Shown here one piece after another: positions 35,162 to 42,560 of a DNA stretch of 64,000 bases. The stretch's first letter is position 1; each line of letters starts with the position of its first letter. Under the pieces are notes generated by a model, which was not told the origin of the DNA, made no database searches, and saw only the letters and a list, made by a program, of their open reading frames with translations. The position numbers were made by a program, and so were the translations under genes. Source of the DNA: Pseudolabrys sp. (GTDB lineage Bacteria; Pseudomonadota; Alphaproteobacteria; Rhizobiales; Xanthobacteraceae); the NCBI GenBank assembly GCA_029980465.1, contig JARYIJ010000001.1:930001-994000 (forward strand). The letters run 5' to 3'.

Positions 35162-36040
35162 ATGTCTTACGTCACGGAAAAAAATCTCACCGATGTCGTT
35201 CTCAAACGCTGGGAAGACATTCCGGATCCGCGTCTGCGGGAAATAATGCAATCCCTCATCAAGCACCTGCATGCATTCGTGCGCGACATCGAACCGACCG
35301 GCGAGGAGTGGTTCAAGGCGATCGACTTCATCACCCGGACCGGCAAGATGTCCGACAACAAGCGGCAGGAGGTGATCCTGTTCTCGGACGTGACCGGCGT
35401 CAGCATGCTGGTCGACGCCATCAATCACCGCGTACCGACCGGCGCGACTCCGTCGACCGTCGAAGGGCCGTTCCACGTTGCCGATGCCCCGCATATCGAG
35501 CATGGCGGTAGCATGGCCGTGGGCGCGCCGGGCATTCCGACCTTTGTCACGGGGACTGTGCGGGGGCTCGACGGCAAGCCGATTGCGGGCGCGATTCTCG
35601 ACCTGTGGCAGACCGACGGCGAGGGTTTATACGAGTCCCAGCGCGGCAGCGAGGAGCCGTGGATGAGGGGCATCTATCATTCCCAGGCCGACGGCAGCTA
35701 TGCGGTCCGCACCGTGGCCCCGATCGCCTACACCATCCCGATGGATGGCACCGTAGGCGCGCTCATGGACAAGACTGAGATCAGTCATATGCGCCCGGCG
35801 CATATCCATTTCGCCGTCAGCGCCCCCGGCCACAAGGGGGTCGTCACCCACCTCTTCCGGAAGGGCGATCAGTACATCGAAACCGACGTGGTCTATGGCG
35901 TGAAGGAGCCCCTGATCGTGGAGTTCACGAAAAAGTCAGGAGGGAAGACGCCGACCGGGGAGGTGCTGAACGAGCCGTTCTACGAGGTGCACTACGACTT
36001 TGTGCTGCAAAAGGAGGCGGCTGCAAAAGCTGCCGCCTGA
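35162..36040 (+). CDS. Intradiol ring-cleavage dioxygenase, hydroxyquinol/catechol 1,2-dioxygenase type
   Basis: The 292-residue non-haem Fe(III) enzyme cleaves a 1,2-diphenol between the hydroxyls. An N-terminal helical dimerisation domain (about 20-100, with TRTGKMSDNKRQEVILFSDVTGVS) precedes the catalytic beta-sandwich. Iron ligands are the Tyr in GEGLYESQ, the Tyr in VAPIAYTIPMDG and the His pair in MRPAHIHFAVSAPGHKGVVTHLF. The subclass looks closer to hydroxyquinol dioxygenase than to catechol or chlorocatechol enzymes, but substrate is not proven. It stands alone after the small RNA gene and ends in a terminator. The usual partner, maleylacetate reductase, is not in the window. Confidence 0.9.
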   Translation: MSYVTEKNLTDVVLKRWEDIPDPRLREIMQSLIKHLHAFVRDIEPTGEEWFKAIDFITRTGKMSDNKRQEVILFSDVTGVSMLVDAINHRVPTGATPSTVEGPFHVADAPHIEHGGSMAVGAPGIPTFVTGTVRGLDGKPIAGAILDLWQTDGEGLYESQRGSEEPWMRGIYHSQADGSYAVRTVAPIAYTIPMDGTVGALMDKTEISHMRPAHIHFAVSAPGHKGVVTHLFRKGDQYIETDVVYGVKEPLIVEFTKKSGGKTPTGEVLNEPFYEVHYDFVLQKEAAAKAAA

Positions 36041-36073
36041 CGCACCCGGGCCACTTTGCAATTAAGTCACACT

Positions 36074-36102
36074 GGCTGCCCTTTTGGGCAGCCTTTGTTG
36101 TT
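36074..36102 (+). terminator. Intrinsic terminator of the dioxygenase gene
   Basis: GGCTGCCC-TTTT-GGGCAGCC followed by TTTGTTGTT, 34 bases past the stop codon, is a clear Rho-independent terminator. Confidence 0.85.
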
Positions 36103-36188
36103 ATTTGAGTAACTCGGCGGGACTATTAGCAAGTGAAAGTGTTATTGGTGAGACTCGCCAAGCATTAGTCCCAGTCGGGAGAACGTCC

Positions 36189-38405
36189 GTGCGGAAGTCA
36201 CGTATTTCGTCGCTGTTGGCCGGTGCGGCCTTCGGCCTTGTGTTGGTTGCGTCAGCGCAGACCGCCCGGGCCGAAACCAAGGACGGCGCACAAGTTCCTG
36301 GTACCAGTCAGATTCCGCCGGCGGCCGCCCAAGACCCGAGCCCGGCGCAGGGCACGCCGGCAGCCGCCACTCCGGCCGCCGAAGCGAAAGTTCCCGCCGA
36401 CACCAAGCCCGCCGATACGGCACAGGCGCCATCCGCCGAGACCAAGCCGGCAGAAGCCGCGGCTCCGGTTGAGCCAAAGGCAGCCGACACCGCCGCCAAG
36501 GCCACCGAGACCAAGGCCACAGAGACCAAGGCCACCGAGACCAAGGCGACTGAGGCCAAGCCGGACGAGAAAAAGCCCACCGACACCGCAGCAGCCCCTG
36601 CCGCCGCCAAGCCGGCCGATACGGCCTCGACGCCCGCTGCGACCAAGGCAGCCGATACTGCCTCGGCCCCTCAATCCAATCCTGATGCCAAGCCGGTCAC
36701 CGAGGCCGCCAAGCCGGCGAGCGCAGACGATCTCGTGACGGCGAAGCTGCGCGATCTCACCGGCAGCAAGCTCGACCGCTACTTCCCGCGCAAGAACGAG
36801 CGCGCGGCGGTGGAGGCGTTCTACAAGGACCGCAATTTCGCGCCGTTCTGGATCGTCAATGGCGTCGAGAGCGACCGCGCCAAGGCCGCCGTCGCCTATC
36901 TCGGCCACGTCGACCGCGACGGCCTGGAGCCGTCGGATTATCCCGTGCCGGATTTCGCCGCCGCGACCGGCCCCGACGCGCAGGCCGATGCCGAACTCAA
37001 GCTGATGGCCTCGGTGATGACTTATGCGCGTCACGCACTTTACGGGCGCGTCGCCTGGAGCCGCGTCTCCGCTGACATCTTCTACAACTCGCCGAAGCCG
37101 GACGCGTCCGGCATCCTCAAGACTTTGGCCGAGTCGACCGACATGGCGGCGACCCTCGACGGCTTCGAGCCGCAATTCGCCGAATACAAGAAGCTCAAGG
37201 CCGCGCTGGCCGACGTCCGCAACAACGGCAAGGCCGACGAGAAGCAGCCGGAAGCCAAGGCGGCGCCGCGGGTCGTGATCCCGGAAGGCAAGATTTTGCG
37301 TCCGGGCATGAAAGATCCGCGCGTGACGCTGCTGCGCAAGCGGCTCGACGTCGGCAACGTCGACAACACGCTTTATGACGATGAGGTGCGCGACGCGGTG
37401 CGCGCGTTCCAGACCAGCGCCGATCTCGACGCCGACGGCAATGTCGGTCCCTTCACGGTGCGCGCGCTCAACGGCGAGAAGGCGCCCGAGGCTAAGAAGG
37501 CCGGCAGGACCGAGGACATCATCGTCGTCAACATGGAGCGCTGGCGCTGGCTGCCGCGCGACCTCGGCGAGAACCACGTCATCGTCAACATCCCGGATTA
37601 CCGCCTGACGCTGTACCATGACGGCAGCGTCTATTGGTCGACCAAGATCGTGGTCGGCCAGCCAGCGAAGCCGACCCCGCTGATCACCGCGGAAATGAAG
37701 TTCATCACGGTCAACCCGACCTGGAACGTGCCGCCGTCGATCATCGAGAACGAATATCTGCCGGCGTTGCGCGAAGACCCGACCGCGCTCGACCGCATCG
37801 GCCTCAAGCTCGAAGAGGGACCGGACGGCACCGTCCGCATCTGGCAGCCGCCGGGAGCGGCCAACGCGCTCGGCCGCATCCGCTTCAACTTCCCCAACAA
37901 GTTCCTCGTCTATCAGCACGATACGCCGGACAAGTATCTGTTCGCGAAGGCCAAGCGCGCCTACAGCCATGGCTGCATGCGCGTTCAGGATCCCGTGACA
38001 TACGCGGAGAAGCTGCTGTCGCTGACGTTGCCGCAGGAGCACTACACCGAGGCGCGCATCCAGAAGATGTACGGCGACAGCGAGATCAACATCAACTTCC
38101 CGCAGTCGAAGTTCATTCCGGTCCACATCACGTATCAGACCGCGTTCGTCGATCAGGATGGCAAGCTGCAATTGCGTGACGACGTTTACGGCCGCGACGC
38201 CAAGATGATCGCGATCCTCAAGGGCGAGCGCAAAGTGGCCGACATCCCGGTCGAGCGCCCGCCGAACTCCTCGGCCAAGCCGGTCCGCGTTCAGCCGGGC
38301 CTCTATGGCGGCGGTCCCCGCGACGACGGTCCCGGTAACTTCTTCCAGTGGATTTTCGGCGGTGGGCCGCGTGGCCCGTCCGGCCGGGTCATCACCTACC
38401 GCTAG
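36189..38405 (+). CDS. L,D-transpeptidase (YcbB/LdtD-like) with disordered N-terminal region
   Basis: The ~738-residue exported protein makes 3-3 crosslinks in peptidoglycan. After a signal peptide (VRKSRISSLLAGAAFGLVLVASAQTARA) comes ~150 residues of Ala/Lys/Thr/Pro-rich repeats (15-bp DNA repeats at 36501-36560). A scaffold domain (about 185-340), a peptidoglycan-binding domain with PRVTLLRKRLDVG and VRAFQTSADLDADGNVGPFTVRALN (about 365-430), and the YkuD catalytic domain follow, with the motif SHGCMRV holding the nucleophile Cys596. I start at the GTG at 36189 because the signal peptide begins there; the earlier frame extension is unlikely. A disordered low-complexity arm is unusual in this family and may cross the periplasm. 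Confidence 0.9.
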   Translation: MRKSRISSLLAGAAFGLVLVASAQTARAETKDGAQVPGTSQIPPAAAQDPSPAQGTPAAATPAAEAKVPADTKPADTAQAPSAETKPAEAAAPVEPKAADTAAKATETKATETKATETKATEAKPDEKKPTDTAAAPAAAKPADTASTPAATKAADTASAPQSNPDAKPVTEAAKPASADDLVTAKLRDLTGSKLDRYFPRKNERAAVEAFYKDRNFAPFWIVNGVESDRAKAAVAYLGHVDRDGLEPSDYPVPDFAAATGPDAQADAELKLMASVMTYARHALYGRVAWSRVSADIFYNSPKPDASGILKTLAESTDMAATLDGFEPQFAEYKKLKAALADVRNNGKADEKQPEAKAAPRVVIPEGKILRPGMKDPRVTLLRKRLDVGNVDNTLYDDEVRDAVRAFQTSADLDADGNVGPFTVRALNGEKAPEAKKAGRTEDIIVVNMERWRWLPRDLGENHVIVNIPDYRLTLYHDGSVYWSTKIVVGQPAKPTPLITAEMKFITVNPTWNVPPSIIENEYLPALREDPTALDRIGLKLEEGPDGTVRIWQPPGAANALGRIRFNFPNKFLVYQHDTPDKYLFAKAKRAYSHGCMRVQDPVTYAEKLLSLTLPQEHYTEARIQKMYGDSEININFPQSKFIPVHITYQTAFVDQDGKLQLRDDVYGRDAKMIAILKGERKVADIPVERPPNSSAKPVRVQPGLYGGGPRDDGPGNFFQWIFGGGPRGPSGRVITYR
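36501..36560 (+). repeat. In-frame tandem repeat, four 15-base units
   Basis: Four copies of GCCACCGAGACCAAG and close variants encode ATETK-type pentapeptides in the disordered arm of the L,D-transpeptidase. Such a tract can change length by slippage without breaking the frame. Confidence 0.85.
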
Positions 38406-38431
38406 ACCACAGGCATTTTCGCGAACAAGGC

Positions 38432-38461
38432 GGCGGCTCTCGGGGCCGCCGTCTTCGTTTT
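38432..38461 (+). terminator. Probable terminator of the L,D-transpeptidase gene
   Basis: GGCGGC-TCTCGGG-GCCGCC followed by GTCTTCGTTTT lies 26 bases past the stop. The stem is short but GC-rich and the tail T-rich. Confidence 0.65.
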
Positions 38462-38512
38462 GGGTGTGGCTGCCCCGCGCGCGCCGGATGACAAAAACAT
38501 GCATTTTACGGT

Positions 38513-39991
38513 ATGGGAAAGGCGAAATCGCGCCCCCGTGCCGCCTGTCAGGTGATTGATTTGACCGATTTTATTCCGGCCCACCCGCCCCGATTTACCG
38601 AGACGCCGTCGGCATGGCGCCGGCTTCAAGCCGGCCGCAAGAACTTCCTCGCCATGTGGGAGGAAGAGGCATTCGAGACCGACGTCAGCATGATCCGGAT
38701 CCTGCTGCGTCAGGCCCTGCTCTGCAACAATCCCGAGTCGGTGCAGTACGCCTTCAGCATCAAGAACGAGAGCTTTGAGCGTAAATCGCCGCAGATGCGG
38801 TTCGCCTTGTCGCCGCTGCTGGGCGACGGCCTGTTCGTCAGCGACGGCGAAATCTGGCGCCAGCGCCGCAAGATCATCACGCCGATCGTGCACATCTCGC
38901 AGCTTGGCCGGTTCGCGCCGGCGATGATCGACGTCGCCAACGAAGCCAGCGAACGCTGGAGTGCGATGGATGGCCAAACCATCGACGTCCTGAACGAAAC
39001 GGCGAAGATGACCGCCGAGATCATCTGCCGCGCCGTGTTCGGGCAAAAGCTCGGACACGATTTCGCATCGCAGATCGTCGACGGCTTCAGCGAATATCAG
39101 CGGCTGATCGACCAGATTGACCTGTTCGCCTGGTTGAGCATTCCCGACTGGGTGCCGCGGCGCAAGAATTGGGCGATCCAGAGCTCGGTCCAGCGCATCC
39201 ACGCCGTGCTGACCGAGGTCATCGAGAAGTGCCGCATTCAGAAGGACAGTGGCGAATACGCCATCATCCACCGCCTGTTCGACGCCCGCGACGAAAGCGG
39301 CCGACCGCTGTCCGACGCCGCAATCCGTAATGAGATCGCCGTGCTGTTCATGGCCGGCCACGAGACCACGGCAAACAGCCTGACGTGGAGCTGGTACCTG
39401 ATCTCGCAGGCGCCGGAGGTCGAGGCCAAGCTGCATTACGAGCTCGAGCGCGTGCTGGGCGGGCGGACGCCGACGCTGGCTGACGTGCCCGAACTGATCT
39501 ATACGCGCGCGATCTTTGAGGAAGCGATGCGGCTCTATCCGCCGGTGCCGATCCTGCCGCGCGAAGCCCTGGTCGACGAGCAGTTCAAGACGCTGCGAAT
39601 CCCGAAGGGCACGCTGGTGTTTGTCGTGCCGTGGCTGCTGCACCGTCACAAGAATCTGTGGGACAGACCGGACCATTTCGTGCCGGAGCGCTTCCTGCCG
39701 GACGCCGCAGCGAAAATCTCGAAGTTCGCCTATGTGCCGTTCAGCATCGGCCCGCGCGTCTGCGCCGGGCTGTCGTTCGGCCTGCACGAGGCCATTTTGT
39801 GCCTCGCGACGCTCGCCCAGCGTTTCACGCTGCGGCTGGCGAACGGACATGAGGTGATGCCGGTGTGCCGTTTGACGACACGGCCGGACGGCGGCATGCC
39901 GATGGTGCTGCAGACCCGCGAGCGCAAGACGATGGCGCCGACCGCTGTGCCGGATGCCGTGGCGGCCTGCCCCTATCACCATAATGCCTGA
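38513..39991 (+). CDS. Cytochrome P450
   Basis: The 492-residue haem monooxygenase has all P450 marks: the I-helix AGHETT (281-286), the ExxR pair Glu337/Arg340 in EEAMRLYPPVPILPREA, the PERF-type loop VPERFLPD and the haem loop FSIGPRVCAGLSFG with the axial Cys417. No membrane anchor is seen, so it is soluble, needing separate ferredoxin partners that are not in the window. Sequence resembles the CYP4/CYP102-like fatty-acid hydroxylase side rather than hopanoid or camphor types. Its last 8 bases overlap the acyltransferase gene, so translation is coupled, which points to a lipid or fatty acyl substrate. Confidence 0.95.
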   Translation: MGKAKSRPRAACQVIDLTDFIPAHPPRFTETPSAWRRLQAGRKNFLAMWEEEAFETDVSMIRILLRQALLCNNPESVQYAFSIKNESFERKSPQMRFALSPLLGDGLFVSDGEIWRQRRKIITPIVHISQLGRFAPAMIDVANEASERWSAMDGQTIDVLNETAKMTAEIICRAVFGQKLGHDFASQIVDGFSEYQRLIDQIDLFAWLSIPDWVPRRKNWAIQSSVQRIHAVLTEVIEKCRIQKDSGEYAIIHRLFDARDESGRPLSDAAIRNEIAVLFMAGHETTANSLTWSWYLISQAPEVEAKLHYELERVLGGRTPTLADVPELIYTRAIFEEAMRLYPPVPILPREALVDEQFKTLRIPKGTLVFVVPWLLHRHKNLWDRPDHFVPERFLPDAAAKISKFAYVPFSIGPRVCAGLSFGLHEAILCLATLAQRFTLRLANGHEVMPVCRLTTRPDGGMPMVLQTRERKTMAPTAVPDAVAACPYHHNA

Positions 39992-40958
39992 GACAGCGCC
40001 GCCGCTGCGCTGGCTGTTCGAGGATCCCGACCGCCGGTGTCAGGCGTTTCGCTACTGGTTTCGCGATCCTGTCGTCGGCACCGTCAATCTCGGTATCCAC
40101 TACGGCATGCGCCTGCTGCCGATCGACGCCGCGTCATGGATCGGCGCGCATCTTGGTGCCTTCGCCAAATATCGCTACCCCGACAGCGATGCTCGCGCCC
40201 GCAAGCTCTGGATCAGGATCCGGCCGGAGGAGGCGGATGAGGTCGACGAAGCGATCGCCCGATTGTGGCGCAACGTCGGACGCACGATGGTGGAGTTTTC
40301 GGTTCTCGATCGCTTGTGGGACGAGGGACGGATCACGCTGGTCGGGAAGGAGAATGTCGAGGCGGCGCGCGCGGCGAACCGCCCGCTGATCGGCATCGGC
40401 CTGCATCTCGGCAACTGGGAAACGATCGGCCTGACGCTTGCGCATCTCGGCTTCGAGGGCGGCGTCATCTACATGCCGCCGGACAACCGGTTTGACCACG
40501 CCATCGCCAACGTGGCGCGCGGACGGATCGCCAGGAAAATCCTCGGCCAGAGCGTGCAGGAGGTCGCGATCAAGGCCCGGCCCAATGCCGCGGCCGAGGC
40601 GTTCCTGCTGCTGGCGCGGCAGAAAAAGCAGCTTCTCGTCTACGCCGACGAGCTGTCGCGCGGACGCGTGTGGGCGCCGGCATTCGGCCGCGAGCTTCGC
40701 ATCAACGGCAACATCGGCAACATCGTGCGTCTCGCGCGGCTGACGAACGCCGTGGTCGTGCCGATCTATTGCGTGAGACTTGGCGAGACGGCGAATTTCC
40801 GCGTCATCGTGCTGCCCCCCATCGAACTGGCCAGGACGGAAGACCGTGACGCCGATATCGCGACGAACGTTGCCGCGATCGACAGGCTGATCACGCCGGT
40901 CATCCGCGACCATCTCGACCAGTGGTTCTTCGGGCTCGACTTCGAGTTCGACGGCTAG
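39984..40958 (+). CDS. Lysophospholipid/lipid A-type acyltransferase (HtrB/LpxL-like)
   Basis: The ~324-residue protein belongs to the LPLAT/HtrB family that adds late acyl chains to lipid A or other lipids at the inner membrane. The catalytic HX4E motif is GLHLGNWET, and the following GVIYMPPDNRFDHAI, LARQKKQLLVYADE and TNAVVVPIYCVR segments are family-typical. There is a single N-terminal hydrophobic/amphipathic part rather than a clear membrane anchor. I use the ATG at 39984, which overlaps the P450 stop (39989-39991) by 8 bases. Pairing of a P450 with an acyltransferase suggests that a hydroxylated acyl chain is attached to a lipid. Substrate not proven. Confidence 0.88.
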   Translation: MPETAPPLRWLFEDPDRRCQAFRYWFRDPVVGTVNLGIHYGMRLLPIDAASWIGAHLGAFAKYRYPDSDARARKLWIRIRPEEADEVDEAIARLWRNVGRTMVEFSVLDRLWDEGRITLVGKENVEAARAANRPLIGIGLHLGNWETIGLTLAHLGFEGGVIYMPPDNRFDHAIANVARGRIARKILGQSVQEVAIKARPNAAAEAFLLLARQKKQLLVYADELSRGRVWAPAFGRELRINGNIGNIVRLARLTNAVVVPIYCVRLGETANFRVIVLPPIELARTEDRDADIATNVAAIDRLITPVIRDHLDQWFFGLDFEFDG

Positions 40959-41058
40959 ATTGTGATGTTGCGCGGGAATGAGCGGAGTGTGATTTGATCC
41001 GCGTGGTTCACACTCCAGGCTGGCGGCGCGGCAAGCCGTCCGAATTGTCATGAGAGCA

Positions 41059-41135
41059 TGGTACAGGCGGGTGGGCTCGAACCACCGACCTCCGGTTCCA
41101 CAGACCGGCGCTCTAACCAACTGAGCTACGCCTGC
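41059..41135 (-). tRNA. tRNA-His (GUG) with A73 and no G at -1
   Basis: The minus-strand sequence folds with acceptor GCAGGCG/CGCCTGT, anticodon stem CCGGT/ACCGG with loop CTGTGGA (anticodon GUG), T arm GTGGG-TTCGAGC-CCACC and encoded CCA. The discriminator is A73 and the base before position 1 is T, not G. Most bacteria have G at -1 and C73; loss of both is known for tRNA-His of many Alphaproteobacteria. Confidence 0.95.
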
Positions 41136-41194
41136 ACATTCGGCGGCGGGAAACTAGGAGGCGAGCACCGGTTTGGCAAGCCGCCGTTCCCGCG

Positions 41195-41225
41195 CAAAAA
41201 GAAAGGCCCGGGCGAGCCGGGCCTT
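41195..41225 (-). terminator. Intrinsic terminator of the first phasin gene
   Basis: On the minus strand AAGGCCCGG-CTCGC-CCGGGCCTT is followed by a T-rich run (TTTCTTTTT), 22 bases past the phasin stop. It also separates the phasin from tRNA-His. Confidence 0.8.
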
Positions 41226-41246
41226 GATCGTATCGTCGCCGGAAAA

Positions 41247-41780
41247 TCAGGCCGCCTTCTTCATCGCATTGGTGAAGCTGGTCTTGATCGGCTCCATGGT
41301 CTCGGTGCCGACCTTCTGCGCACAGGCGCCAAGATCCTTGGCCTGGGCCGTCAGCGTCTCGAACTGCTCGCGCATGTAGCCGGTCGACAGTTCGACGACC
41401 TCGGACAACGTCTTGGCGCCAAGCAGCGCGCCGAACAGGTCGAACGCGGCGTTGGTGTTGGCGCGGGCGTTCTCGACCACCTTGAGGCCGTAGTCGCAGG
41501 CGCCCTTGGAGGCCGTCGCGTAGGTGTCTTCCATCACATCGGTCGCCTCTTCGGCGACAGACTTGAATTTCTCATAGCCTTCCTTGGCCTGGGCGATGCC
41601 CTTCTCGGCCATCTCGCGGAATGCCGCCGGCATTTCCATGCTCGGCATCTCGAACTTCGGCATTTCAAACTTCGGAATCTCGAACTTGGGCAGTTCGAAC
41701 TTCGGGGCCTCGACCTTCGAAGCCTCGAGGACGGGGGTCTTCGGCTTGGCTTTTGCAGCCGACGGGGTGGTTTCAGCCAT
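41247..41780 (-). CDS. Phasin family protein with a PKFEM repeat leader
   Basis: The 177-residue protein has an N-terminal stretch of repeats (residues 20-52: VEAPKFELPKFEIPKFEMPKFEMPSMEM), encoded by imperfect 15-base repeats, followed by a helical phasin domain (about 55-175) with MAEKGIAQAKEGYEKFKSVAEEATDVMEDTY and VVELSTGYMREQFETLTAQAKDLGACAQKV. Phasins coat polyhydroxyalkanoate granules or act as helical coat proteins. The palindrome at 41884-41901 upstream is a candidate operator for a PHA-responsive repressor. A second phasin gene lies about 200 bases further up on the same strand. No PHA synthase is in the window. Confidence 0.9.
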   Translation of the reverse strand: MAETTPSAAKAKPKTPVLEASKVEAPKFELPKFEIPKFEMPKFEMPSMEMPAAFREMAEKGIAQAKEGYEKFKSVAEEATDVMEDTYATASKGACDYGLKVVENARANTNAAFDLFGALLGAKTLSEVVELSTGYMREQFETLTAQAKDLGACAQKVGTETMEPIKTSFTNAMKKAA

Positions 41781-41883
41781 GGCGTGCTTCCCTTGGACTT
41801 TAGACGGAATACTGATGTAGCCGCGCTACTCAAAACCGATCGCGGCTGGCGTATTGATGTCCCTAGCACAAGGATTGGTGCGT

Positions 41884-41901
41884 TGCAATAAAAATATTGC
41901 A
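41884..41901. promoter_or_regulatory. TGCAATA-AAAA-TATTGCA palindrome before the phasin gene
   Basis: A perfect 7-bp inverted repeat (41884-41890 and 41895-41901) with a 4-base centre lies ~105 bases before the phasin start. A second TTGCACTGCACAA unit directly follows (41897-41909). TTGC/GCAA boxes of this kind are the known target type of PhaR repressors in Alphaproteobacteria. It stands out as a long AT-rich island. Confidence 0.55.
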
Positions 41902-41984
41902 CTGCACAATAGGCACATAGCGGGCCTTCCCCTACTCGGGGGTTATCCCGTTCGACCCAAGCCCTCGCTCTGCCGGTATGTTGC

Positions 41985-42347
41985 CTAGCCGCCCGCCATT
42001 TTTGCGGTCTTCTGGCTCAACTCCTTGGCCTGCTCGGTCAGGGTGGCCATCTGCTGCTTCACATAGTCTGAATGCAGTTGCATGACCTCCTGGGCATCCT
42101 TGGCGCGCGCCAGGCGCTGCGCGAAGTCGAAGGAGCTGGCGATATTGTTTTCGGCATAGCGCATCGCGAGCTGGCCGATGTTCATGGCCTCGCTGCGGGC
42201 GCTGTTGGCGGTATTTTCCGCCGTCGCGACGGCGTGCCGGGCGGCCGCGATGTAACTGTCGAAGGCTTGCTTGGCCTGGGAAACGCTCTTCTCGACAAAC
42301 GCGCGCATCTCTGGCGGAACTTCGAAATTCGGCATGTTCGTACTCAT
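41985..42347 (-). CDS. Phasin family protein, short
   Basis: The 120-residue helical protein matches the phasin domain without a leader: VPPEMRAFVEKSVSQAKQAFDSYIAAARHAVATAE, NIGQLAMRYAENNIASSFDFAQRLARAKDAQEVMQLHSDYVKQQMATLTEQAKELSQKT. It is paired with the longer phasin gene downstream, as in many Bradyrhizobium relatives where several phasins coexist. A ribosome site (AGGAGG) lies before the ATG at 42347. Function on PHA granules is inferred from the family. Confidence 0.9.
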   Translation of the reverse strand: MSTNMPNFEVPPEMRAFVEKSVSQAKQAFDSYIAAARHAVATAENTANSARSEAMNIGQLAMRYAENNIASSFDFAQRLARAKDAQEVMQLHSDYVKQQMATLTEQAKELSQKTAKMAGG

Positions 42348-42560
42348 GACGTCCTCCTGGGCCGGCTCGTGCCCTCGCTGTAGCGGCCTTTTGCAATACT
42401 AACGCTATCCGAGGCCCGAGGGAGCAGCTGCGACAAAATTAACTGTACCGGCGGTTCGTGGTTAAAGAGCCGTTACCGCGCGTGGACGCTACGCAACCGC
42501 GGCCGTATTAAGTCTTTATTAGCCGTGATGCCGCGCACGAGGACCACGCGCACGAGGACC

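Noticed and set aside
36252-38504. 750-codon open frame opposite the L,D-transpeptidase
   Set aside because: Same reason: a long antisense shadow with compositional bias (Arg/Leu/Val/Gly) and no family features.
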